Position numbers and translations under genes: made by a program
The notes under the pieces: model-generated
What the model was told of the DNA's origin: nothing
The model's input: only the letters and a program-made list of their open reading frames with translations
The model's database searches: none
Assembly (NCBI RefSeq): GCF_902497775.2
Contig: NZ_OZ024668.1
Coordinates: forward strand, 3,327,826-3,391,825
Length of the DNA stretch: 64,000 bases
Origin: Pseudomonas fluorescens
Lineage (GTDB): Bacteria; Pseudomonadota; Gammaproteobacteria; Pseudomonadales; Pseudomonadaceae
Direction of reading: 5' to 3'
Part shown: positions 54,512-64,000 of the stretch, piece after piece
Layout of the letters: every line of letters starts with the position of its first letter
Numbering within the stretch: the first letter of the stretch is position 1

Positions 54512-55380
54512 GTGGAGGCTTTCCTGAAGCACTGCACTTCTCCTTTGCCGATGCCGTTAACCGTTTTGTCGATTGGTTGGTGCTGGCCTATGGCGACCAG
54601 CTGCGCAACGTCTCCGATGGCTTGCTGCAAGTGCTGGTCAGCCTGGAGAACCTGCTGCGCCTGACGCCCTGGTGGCTGTTGCTGGTGATCGTCGCCCTGA
54701 TGACCTGGCACGCCAGCCGCAGTATCACTCGCGCCCTGGTGCTCAGCGGCCTGCTGTTCCTGATCGGCGTGGTCGGCCTGTGGGACAAGCTCCTGCAGAC
54801 CTGTGCGCTGGTGCTGGTGAGCACCGGCCTGTGCGTGCTGATCGGCATTCCGCTGGGCATCCTGCTGGCCAGCCGGGCCTTGGCGCGCAAGCTGCTGATG
54901 CCGGTACTCGACGTCATGCAGACGTTGCCCAGTTTCGTCTACCTGATCCCGGTGCTGATGCTGTTCGGCCTGGGCAAGGTGCCGGCGATTTTCGCCACCC
55001 TGATCTACGCCCTGCCGCCGTTGATCCGCCTGACCGAACTGGGCCTGAGCCAGATCGACCCGAGCCTGATCCAGGCGGCACACGGTCTTGGCGCCAGCCG
55101 TTGGCAGCGGCTGCGACGGGTGCAACTGCCGCTGGCGATGCCAAGCATCATGGCCGGGCTCAACCAGTCGGTGATGATGGCGCTGTCGATGGTCGTGGTC
55201 GCCTCGATGATCGGCGCGCGCGGCTTGGGTGAGGATGTGCTGGCGGGGATCCAGACGCTCAATGTGGGCAAAGGCGTGGAGGCAGGCTTGGCGATTGTGG
55301 CGTTGGCAATGGTGATTGACCGGATTAGCCAGGCGTATGGGCAGCTGCGGCGAACTGAACGACCCCGTAAAACTCTGTAA
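54508..55380 (+). CDS. Betaine-type ABC transporter permease (ProW-like)
   Basis: The 290-residue permease has about six membrane segments and the EAA loop motif AAHGLGASRWQRLRRVQLPL (about residues 190-209). It starts at GTG 54508, overlapping the stop of the binding protein gene. No ATP-binding protein (ProV-like) gene is present on either side: the next gene is an unrelated orphan. The transporter therefore must borrow an ATPase from elsewhere or is incomplete here. Confidence 0.92.
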   Translation: MSGGFPEALHFSFADAVNRFVDWLVLAYGDQLRNVSDGLLQVLVSLENLLRLTPWWLLLVIVALMTWHASRSITRALVLSGLLFLIGVVGLWDKLLQTCALVLVSTGLCVLIGIPLGILLASRALARKLLMPVLDVMQTLPSFVYLIPVLMLFGLGKVPAIFATLIYALPPLIRLTELGLSQIDPSLIQAAHGLGASRWQRLRRVQLPLAMPSIMAGLNQSVMMALSMVVVASMIGARGLGEDVLAGIQTLNVGKGVEAGLAIVALAMVIDRISQAYGQLRRTERPRKTL

Positions 55381-55529
55381 CGTTACTCAATGCCCGTCCG
55401 TGTGCCTGCTGGCCGGTGGCACACGCCCTGTTGATTTCCGCCAGCCGGTATCCACACCTGATATTTTTACCAGTAGACGGCCGATTGCCATGCTCTGAAG
55501 ATCATTCTTCCACCATGGAGAGTATCGCA

Positions 55530-56069
55530 ATGACAATAATCACCCGCAGTGAATTCAAAACCTTGACCCCGTCGCAAGCCCGAGAACAAGGGTTGCAGGC
55601 TCCGGCAAGCTGGACCGAGTACTTCGCCTACTTGGGAGAGCCTCAGCAACCGAAAAAAATCTTTTACTCAAATGCTGGCGTAATTGTCAATTTCACCCCC
55701 ACCGGTCAAAGGGCTAGCGTTGGCTCGCAGCAGCCTGGTTTCCACGGAGCCATCCAGCAAAGCCTGCAAGTAATAACCTCACCCGAAATCGAACCTGGCA
55801 CCTATGACCTCAAAGACAACCTCCCAAGTCTCTCACTAGCGTTTTTTTTCAAGGTGACTGAAGAGCTTATCGGGCTAACGGTACATAAAGCCACATCAGG
55901 AACACTGAAAATTATTCACCATGATAGAAAGACCAATCAACTGTTCGGTGAATTTGACTGCTCCATCCCCGTCGAGCCACCTCCTGAATCATGGGGGATA
56001 CCACCATGGGAACCGTACAACTTTACCGTCTCCGAGGGGAGATTTTCAGATATCTTTAAACACGATTAA
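55530..56069 (+). CDS. Orphan protein of unknown function with low GC
   Basis: The 179-residue soluble protein has no recognised domain, signal peptide or membrane segment. It is aromatic and lysine rich in the middle (LGEPQQPKKIFYSNAGVIVN) with a central hydrophobic segment. Its codons use A and T at third positions far more than its neighbours (for example AAAATTATTCACCATGATAG), which points to recent transfer. The start at 55530 follows GGAGAG at 55517-55522. Its stop overlaps the convergent bqsS stop by four bases. Confidence 0.7.
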   Translation: MTIITRSEFKTLTPSQAREQGLQAPASWTEYFAYLGEPQQPKKIFYSNAGVIVNFTPTGQRASVGSQQPGFHGAIQQSLQVITSPEIEPGTYDLKDNLPSLSLAFFFKVTEELIGLTVHKATSGTLKIIHHDRKTNQLFGEFDCSIPVEPPPESWGIPPWEPYNFTVSEGRFSDIFKHD

Positions 56070-57394
56070 ATGGTTTTCGAAACCCTGCGCGGCAGTTCGA
56101 TACTGACGCGCAACCCACCCAAAGGGCTCTCCAGCAAGCTCATCTGCCCACCCCAGGCCTCGACGATATCGCGCACGATGCCCAGGCCCAGGCCGTGACC
56201 ATCGACTTGCTCGTCAAGCCGGGTACCGCGCTCAAGCACTTGTTCCCGCGCGGCTTCGGGAATGCCGGGGCCGTCGTCGTCGATCCATAGACGGTAGCTT
56301 TGCGGCAGCTCTTCGACAGTCAGCTGTACTTCGCTGTCCGCCCATTTGCAGGCGTTGTCCAGCAGGTTGCCCAGCAGTTCGAGCAGGTCTTCGCGATCCC
56401 AGGGCAGCAATAAACCGGCTGGCACCTGCTGGCTCAGTTCCAGCCCTTCACCATGGATCATGCCCAAGGTTGCCAGCAGCCCTGGCAGCTCGGCATCGCA
56501 ATCAAACTGGGCGCCCGGCAATGCATCGCCGGCCAGCCGCGCGCGATTGAGCTCGCGGCTCAGGCGCTGCTGGATCTGCTCGAGCTGGTCACGCAACTGG
56601 GCACGGACTTGCGGCAGGTCCTTGAGGCGTTCGCTGGAGGCCAGGCTGAGCAGCACCGCCAGAGGCGTCTTCAGCGCATGGCCAAGGTTGCCCAGGGCAT
56701 TGCGTGAACGACGCAGGCTGTCCTCGGTGTGGGCCAGCAAGTGGTTGATCTGCGCGACCAAGGGCTCGAGCTCGGTAGGCACCTGGGTATCGAGCTGCGA
56801 ACGCTGGCCCTGCTGCAACTGGGCAATCTGTTCGCGGGCCCGCTCCAGCGGGCGCAATGAGCGGGTCACGGTGATGCGTTGCAGCACCAGGATCAGCAAC
56901 AGCGCGACCAGGCCCAAGCCCAGGCCGATCTGCTGCATGCGCCTGAAGCCATCGCGCACCGGGGTATAGTCCTGGGCAACGCTGATGGAGATGGCCTGGC
57001 CCAGGCGCCGGTAGTCCGCGCGCAGCACCAACAACTGCTGGCCTTCAGGCCCCAGCTCCAGCCCGGCGTGCAGCCCCGGGGTTTGCGGCGCCGGCATGTC
57101 CATGTCCCACAACGAACGCGAACGCCAATTGCCACCGTCAAAATCAATGCGGAAGTAATAACCAGAAAACGGCCGCTTGTAGGCCGAGGATATCCGCCGT
57201 TCATCCAGCTCAAGGCCGGTCTGGCCACGCACCAGGGCCACCAGCAGGTTCTCGCTCTCCTTGCGCAGGCCGGTTTCCAGGTAGCGTTGCAGGCCGGCTT
57301 CGAACAGCCACAGGCTGAGCTGGGCGAGGATCAGCCCGACCACCACCAGTACCGCAATCAGGCCTAGGCTCAAGCGTGCCTGGATCGACTTCAC
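56066..57394 (-). CDS. bqsS: BqsS-like sensor histidine kinase
   Basis: The 442-residue kinase has a first membrane segment (about 9-30), a periplasmic sensor (31-155), a second segment (about 156-172), HAMP, HisKA with [17 protein letters not shown] (His at about residue 239), and HATPase ([38 protein letters not shown]). P. aeruginosa BqsS (also called CarS) answers to Fe(II) and calcium. The published RExxE iron motif is not exact here: R44-K45-E46-S47-E48 stands at the same point of the sensor. The start at 57394 overlaps bqsR by four bases. Confidence 0.85.
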   Translation of the reverse strand: MKSIQARLSLGLIAVLVVVGLILAQLSLWLFEAGLQRYLETGLRKESENLLVALVRGQTGLELDERRISSAYKRPFSGYYFRIDFDGGNWRSRSLWDMDMPAPQTPGLHAGLELGPEGQQLLVLRADYRRLGQAISISVAQDYTPVRDGFRRMQQIGLGLGLVALLLILVLQRITVTRSLRPLERAREQIAQLQQGQRSQLDTQVPTELEPLVAQINHLLAHTEDSLRRSRNALGNLGHALKTPLAVLLSLASSERLKDLPQVRAQLRDQLEQIQQRLSRELNRARLAGDALPGAQFDCDAELPGLLATLGMIHGEGLELSQQVPAGLLLPWDREDLLELLGNLLDNACKWADSEVQLTVEELPQSYRLWIDDDGPGIPEAAREQVLERGTRLDEQVDGHGLGLGIVRDIVEAWGGQMSLLESPLGGLRVSIELPRRVSKTI

Positions 57395-58059
57395 TCGTTG
57401 CTCCCGGCATAGCGATAACCCTGGCCACGGCGGGTTTCAATCACGCTGCGGCCGAGCTTGCGGCGCAGGTGATTGACGTGCACCTCGAGGACGTTGGAAT
57501 CGCGCTCGGTTTCACCGTCGTAGAGGTGTTCGGCCAGGTGGCTTTTCGAGAGGATCTGTTGCGGGTGGAGCATGAAGTAACGCAGCAGGCGAAACTCGGC
57601 AGCGGTGAGCTGGATGTCGACACCGGCGCGGGTCACACACTGGCGGCCTTCGTCCAGCTGCAGGCCGGCGGCTTCCAGGGTCGGCTGGTTGGCCAGGCCA
57701 CGGGCACGACGCAGCAGCGACTGGATGCGCAGTTGAAGTTCTTCCGGGTGAAACGGCTTGCTCAGGTAGTCATCGGCGCCGGCTTTGAGGCCCTCGATAC
57801 GCTCGGCCCACGAGCCGCGCGCGGTGAGGATCAGCACCGGTGTCACCAGCCCCGATGCCCGCCATTGGGCCAGCACCTCGAGGCCCGGCAAGCCGGGCAA
57901 GCCAAGGTCGAGAATGATCAGGTCATAGGGTTCGCTGCTGCCCTGGTAGACCGCGTCCCTGCCGTCGGCCAGCCAGTCGACCGCATAACCCTGGCGTTGC
58001 AGGCTCTGGGTCAGTTCATCTGCCAGCGGTACGTTGTCCTCGACCAGTAACAGGCGCAT
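57391..58059 (-). CDS. bqsR: BqsR-like response regulator (OmpR/PhoP family)
   Basis: A 222-residue regulator: receiver with the phospho-aspartate in [11 protein letters not shown] at about residue 51, and a C-terminal winged helix (about 130-220, [20 protein letters not shown] and [14 protein letters not shown]). It is coupled to bqsS (four-base overlap) and its start abuts the PepSY gene. In P. aeruginosa BqsR binds tandem TTAAG-N6-TTAAG sites; a near copy lies upstream of the operon here. Confidence 0.88.
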   Translation of the reverse strand: MRLLLVEDNVPLADELTQSLQRQGYAVDWLADGRDAVYQGSSEPYDLIILDLGLPGLPGLEVLAQWRASGLVTPVLILTARGSWAERIEGLKAGADDYLSKPFHPEELQLRIQSLLRRARGLANQPTLEAAGLQLDEGRQCVTRAGVDIQLTAAEFRLLRYFMLHPQQILSKSHLAEHLYDGETERDSNVLEVHVNHLRRKLGRSVIETRRGQGYRYAGSNE

Positions 58060-58373
58060 CAGTCATCTTCCTCGTCTTTGAGCAGCGCTCCATTGGTAGC
58101 ATCGAGCTTGATCTCGCGCACCACGCCTTCAGGGGTCAGCAATTCGACCTCGTACTCGTACCTGTCGTGCTTCTCTTCCAGCTCCGCCTCCAGCAACTTC
58201 GCCCCGGGATAGCGTCCCAGGGCGTCTTTGAGCAGTTGCTCCAACGGCAAGATGATGCCCCGCTCGCGCAGTTGCAGGGCTTCATCCTGATCGAGGTCGC
58301 GGGCCGAAGCCAGCGAGCAGAGGGCCAACAGCGCAATGAGAACGGTCTGTGCTGTTCGCAATCGAACGGTCAT
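58059..58373 (-). CDS. bqsQ: BqsQ-like PepSY domain protein
   Basis: The 104-residue secreted protein has a signal peptide (cleavage near residue 24, ASA|RD) and a PepSY domain ([40 protein letters not shown]), ending in an acidic tail (LKDEEDD). PepSY proteins are thought to act as periplasmic inhibitors or binding modules. It shares stop and start bases with its neighbours and resembles the second gene of the P. aeruginosa bqs operon. Confidence 0.82.
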   Translation of the reverse strand: MTVRLRTAQTVLIALLALCSLASARDLDQDEALQLRERGIILPLEQLLKDALGRYPGAKLLEAELEEKHDRYEYEVELLTPEGVVREIKLDATNGALLKDEEDD

Positions 58374-58681
58374 TAGTTATCCCGGGCATCCTTGAGGATT
58401 TCACCGGTCTTGGCATCCATGTCGACATCCCACTCGACGTTCTGGGCGTCACGCAGTTCGACCTTGTAGATGTAGCGACCGTACTCGTCTTCCAGCTCGG
58501 AATCGGTGACGGTTGCGCCTGGATGCTTGGCCACGGCAGCGGCCTTGAGTTCGTCCAGAGACTTGATGGTCTTGGCGTTGACCAGTTTCACGACTTCGTC
58601 AGGCTGTACATCTTTAGCCAGGGCAACGTTGGCGCTAAGGGCAAGGGCAGCAGTGGCGAACAGGGCAGTCAAAGTTTTCAT
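58373..58681 (-). CDS. bqsP: BqsP-like PepSY domain protein
   Basis: A 102-residue protein with a signal peptide (MKTLTALFATAALALSANVA, cleavage near 22) and a PepSY domain (KAAAVAKHPGATVTDSELED, YIYKVELRDAQNVEWDVDMD). It is the first gene of the likely four-gene bqsPQRS operon, with bqsQ starting at its last base. The start at 58681 follows GGAGAG. The PepSY sequence is closely related to that of BqsQ, so the two probably arose by duplication. Confidence 0.83.
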   Translation of the reverse strand: MKTLTALFATAALALSANVALAKDVQPDEVVKLVNAKTIKSLDELKAAAVAKHPGATVTDSELEDEYGRYIYKVELRDAQNVEWDVDMDAKTGEILKDARDN

Positions 58682-58738
58682 CGTGTCTCTCCGTTGAGAT
58701 CAAAAATGTTTCTACGGGGCCTAGAGTACCCAACCGAA

Positions 58739-58754
58739 CTTAATTGAAGCTGAA
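58739..58754 (-). promoter_or_regulatory. Near-consensus BqsR box
   Basis: Read on the minus strand the site is TTCAG-CTTCAA-TTAAG, which fits the BqsR recognition pattern TTAAG-N6-TTAAG at nine of ten fixed positions. It lies about 58 bases upstream of the bqsP start, suggesting autoregulation of the operon. Confidence 0.6.
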
Positions 58755-58840
58755 AACAACTGGCGACATGATAGCGCAGCCCTGCCCCACATCTGGACTG
58801 CTGTTCTTTATAATTACCGGCTCAAGACAGCGAGGCCCGT

Positions 58841-59923
58841 ATGAGCGCAATCCATATCAAGTACCCGGCCCTGACCCTAAAGGCCGGCAGCCGTGCCCTG
58901 CAGCGAATTGGCGAGCGCGGCCTGCAGGCAGCCGATGTGGGCGTAATACCGGGCGCTGCAGGAGGCCCCAAGGCCTTAGGCATCCAGGGGCTGGACCTGG
59001 CACTGTTTGGCCAGTGGTTGCCCAGTGCACCGCGTGAACGGGCGCTGATTGGTGCCTCGATCGGCTCCTGGCGCTTCGCCAGTGCCTGCCTGCCCAACCC
59101 GGCCCAAGCCCTGCAGCGTCTCGGCCAGCTGTACACCGAACAGGACTTTGCCAAGGGCGTGACCCAGGCGCAAGTCAGCCGCAGTTGCGAACGTATGCTC
59201 AATGACTTGCTCGACAGCCGTGACGCGCAGATCCTCGCAAGCCCGGACTACCGCCTGAACATCATGGTGGTGAAAAGCCATGGCCTGCTTGCTGACGATC
59301 ACCGCGGGCGCCTGGGCATGGGCCTGTCATCGGTAATTGCCGATAACCTGATCGGCCGCCCGCGCCTGTCGCGGCACTTCGAACGGATCATTCTTCACGA
59401 TGCCCGCAGTGCACCGCCGCTGCAGCCACTGACGGACTTCCCTTCGCGCTGCCTGCCCCTGGACGTCGCCAATTTGCGCCATGCCCTGCTGGCTTCCGGG
59501 TCGATCCCCATGGTCATGGAAGGCGTGCGCGATATCCCCGGCGTGGGCCGGGGAACCTATCGTGATGGCGGCTTGTTGGACTATCACCTGGACCTGCCCT
59601 ATGCCGGCGATGACCTGGTGCTCTACCCGCACTTCACCGACAAGGTCATCCCTGGCTGGTTCGACAAGGCCCTGCCCTGGCGCCGTGGTGATGTCGATCG
59701 GCTGCGCAACGTGCTGCTGCTTGCGCCCTCGCCGCAGTACCTGGCCAGCCTGCCCTACGGCAAGCTGCCGGAGCGTAGCGACTTCAAGCGCTTCATAGGC
59801 GACGCTGGCAGCCGTCAGCGTTACTGGCACAAGGCAATGGCCGAAAGCCAGCGCCTGGGCGATGAGCTGCTAGAGCTGATAGAAACCGGCAAGCTGCACG
59901 CGCATCTGCAACCACTGAAGTGA
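58841..59923 (+). CDS. Patatin-like phospholipase family protein
   Basis: A 360-residue protein with patatin-like features: a glycine-rich oxyanion region [10 protein letters not shown] (about 38-47), the nucleophile elbow as GASIGSWR (serine at about residue 72), and a catalytic Asp in RDGGLLDYH near 245. No signal peptide is seen. It would hydrolyse acyl chains of lipids. The gene begins 159 bases from the divergent bqsP gene and is followed by queD 49 bases downstream. Confidence 0.85.
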   Translation: MSAIHIKYPALTLKAGSRALQRIGERGLQAADVGVIPGAAGGPKALGIQGLDLALFGQWLPSAPRERALIGASIGSWRFASACLPNPAQALQRLGQLYTEQDFAKGVTQAQVSRSCERMLNDLLDSRDAQILASPDYRLNIMVVKSHGLLADDHRGRLGMGLSSVIADNLIGRPRLSRHFERIILHDARSAPPLQPLTDFPSRCLPLDVANLRHALLASGSIPMVMEGVRDIPGVGRGTYRDGGLLDYHLDLPYAGDDLVLYPHFTDKVIPGWFDKALPWRRGDVDRLRNVLLLAPSPQYLASLPYGKLPERSDFKRFIGDAGSRQRYWHKAMAESQRLGDELLELIETGKLHAHLQPLK

Positions 59924-59972
59924 CCATGCTGGTAAACTGGCCGCCAGCATTGGTTTACAGAGTCAAGACATC

Positions 59973-60329
59973 GTGGAAATTTTCAAAGAGTTTACGTTCG
60001 AATCGGCCCACCGCCTGCCCCACGTGCCTGAAGGGCACAAGTGCGGTCGCCTGCATGGCCATTCGTTCAAGGTTGCCCTGCACCTGACCGGCCCGCTCGA
60101 TCCACATACCGGCTGGATCCGCGACTTCTCCGAGATCAAGGCGATCTTCAAGCCGCTGTACGAGCAATTGGACCACAACTACCTGAACGACATTCCTGGC
60201 CTGGAAAACCCGACCAGCGAAGTGATCGCCAAGTGGATCTGGGACCAGGTCAAGCCGCTGCTGCCTGAGCTGTCCAAGGTGCGGATTCATGAGACCTGCA
60301 CCAGTGGTTGCGAGTATTACGGCGACTGA
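59973..60329 (+). CDS. queD: 6-carboxytetrahydropterin synthase QueD
   Basis: QueD makes the 6-carboxytetrahydropterin needed for queuosine in tRNA. At 118 residues it has the bacterial family length. Zinc ligands and catalytic residues are in [22 protein letters not shown] (positions 10-31 approx.), and EHLDHNYLN-like [18 protein letters not shown] and [10 protein letters not shown] follow. The start is GTG at 59973, the only start giving the full N-terminus. A strong terminator follows. Confidence 0.94.
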   Translation: MEIFKEFTFESAHRLPHVPEGHKCGRLHGHSFKVALHLTGPLDPHTGWIRDFSEIKAIFKPLYEQLDHNYLNDIPGLENPTSEVIAKWIWDQVKPLLPELSKVRIHETCTSGCEYYGD

Positions 60330-60350
60330 GTCGATAATGGAAATGAAGAG

Positions 60351-60377
60351 ACCACCCTGCGGGGTGGTTTTTTTTTG
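60351..60377 (+). terminator. Rho-independent terminator of queD
   Basis: ACCACCC and GGGTGGT form a 7-bp stem with a TGCG loop at 60351-60368, followed by a run of T to 60376. It is a textbook intrinsic terminator. Confidence 0.93.
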
Positions 60378-60424
60378 GGCTGGTGTTCACTGCTACGGGA
60401 GTGAGAGTGGGAGCGGAAAAGACA

Positions 60425-60456
60425 AAACCCCTACCTGCATACGCAGATAGGGGTTT
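60425..60456 (-). terminator. Terminator of the rRNA operon
   Basis: AAACCCCTACCTGC and GCAGATAGGGGTTT make a long stem with one mismatch around an ATAC loop. On the minus strand it lies 10 bases past the 5S gene and is followed by TTTTGTC. Confidence 0.85.
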
Positions 60457-60465
60457 CGGAATTTA

Positions 60466-60584
60466 ATCTTGACGATGACCTACTCTCACATGGGGAAACC
60501 CCACACTACCATCGGCGATGCATCGTTTCACTGCTGAGTTCGGGATGGGATCAGGTGGTTCCAATGCTCTATGGTCGTCAAGAA
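60466..60584 (-). rRNA. rrf: 5S ribosomal RNA
   Basis: Read on the minus strand, this begins near TTGACGACCATAGAGC and ends near GAGAGTAGGTCATCGTCAAG, with the 5S core GAACCACCTGATCCCATCC between. Length about 119 bases. Ends are set by comparison with pseudomonad 5S patterns and may shift by a few bases. Confidence 0.93.
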
Positions 60585-60720
60585 ATTCTGTTGCCAGAAG
60601 GTCTTGTTTAAGACACTCCAGCGAATCGGGTATGTGATGTTTGTGAGTTACAAATTCTCGGCTGTGCAGTCTTCACAACACCGCAATCTGGCCTTTCGAC
60701 GCAAATTGCTTGGGTGTTAT

Positions 60721-63611
<2,891 letters not shown>

Positions 63612-63833
63612 ATATAACCCCAAGCAATCTGGTTATACTGTGAAGACAACATTCGCCGAAAATTTGTAATGATTCACAAATTTTACCTTAGCCTGAACAT
63701 ACACCAGTGAAAGTGCTGTCCAGTCTATCTTTCTATCACATACCCAAATTTTTAAAGAACGATTCTGAAAAAGTTCAGAAATCAATATTCGATGCGAATA
63801 TTCATTTCTAAGCTTTGACACGGTAGCAAGGGG
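63612..63833 (-). other. tRNA-Ala to 23S internal transcribed spacer, with boxA-like element
   Basis: AT-rich spacer of 222 bases. On the minus strand it holds GTTCTTTAAA at 63760-63751, a boxA-like antitermination signal of rRNA operons. Paired flanks of the 23S processing stem (TGGTTATA near 63611-63635) are also present. No gene is seen. Confidence 0.65.
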
Positions 63834-63909
63834 TGGTGGAGCCAAGCGGGATCGAACCGCTGACCTCCTGCGTGCAAGGCAGGCGCTCTCCCAGCTGAGC
63901 TATGGCCCC
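63834..63909 (-). tRNA. tRNA-Ala (anticodon TGC)
   Basis: A 76-base cloverleaf on the minus strand begins GGGGCCATAGCTCAGCTGGG and ends GGCTCCACCA, with CCA encoded. The anticodon loop CTTGCAC reads TGC. It lies in the rRNA operon spacer. Confidence 0.97.
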
Positions 63910-63919
63910 AACAAGAAAC

Positions 63920-63996
<77 letters not shown>

Positions 63997-64000
63997 AGTT

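Overview
The window is a 64 kb piece of a high-GC gammaproteobacterial chromosome, almost certainly a Pseudomonas of the putida/fluorescens lineage. The evidence is the mvaB-crcY-mgtC gene order with a CA-rich small RNA under a sigma-54 promoter, a bqsPQRS operon, a DUF3203 gene, CopR- and FliA-type promoter elements, and repeated palindromes built on GGAGCGGGCTTGCCCCGC, the pseudomonad REP element. The far end is the 3' part of a ribosomal RNA operon on the minus strand.

Layout. 1-2.8 kb: small orphan genes and a possible operon of a freestanding Mu Mor-type regulator with two DUF2589 paralogues. 2.8-13.8 kb: tamA-tamB, an acetyltransferase, xthA, a PstS-OmpA fusion, a TerC protein behind a structured leader, and an acyl-CoA dehydrogenase. 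14-17.4 kb: LysR and LiuR regulators, mvaB, the CrcY catabolite-repression RNA and mgtC. 17.5-26.9 kb: DUF3203, a CcoG oxidase-assembly protein, a MocR regulator, a large chimeric protein with a PoNi-type immunity region, a hybrid histidine kinase, a short-chain dehydrogenase and a fatty acid hydroxylase-like membrane protein. 27-30.5 kb: copA-copB-copG-yqaA behind an exact CopR box. 30.5-37 kb: DinB, a ZapE-type ATPase, a PQQ sugar dehydrogenase, and an agmatinase/polyamine-binding pair divergent from a LysR gene. 37-41 kb: ECF sigma factor, FecR and TonB receptor with good Fur-box matches. 42.4-48.5 kb: a FixL/FixJ-like pair divergent from an acyl-CoA ligase and dehydrogenase pair. 48.6-55.4 kb: a Fur-box-preceded FecR without its sigma factor, a Na+/H+ antiporter-family protein, a chemoreceptor with a FliA promoter, and a betaine-type ABC pair lacking an ATPase. 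55.5-60.4 kb: an AT-richer orphan, bqsSRQP, a patatin-like protein and queD. 60.4-64 kb: 5S, 23S, tRNA-Ala and tRNA-Ile.

Themes. Much of the window is catabolic and regulatory core: acyl-CoA and leucine breakdown, polyamine or guanidino-compound use, global carbon control by CrcY, and metal handling (Fe, Cu, possibly Fe2+/Ca2+). No prophage, insertion sequence or CRISPR array was seen. The least explained items are the Mor/DUF2589 cluster (1145-2829) and the PoNi-containing chimera (20807-22744). Several standard modules are incomplete here: FecR without FecI, and a betaine importer without its ATPase.
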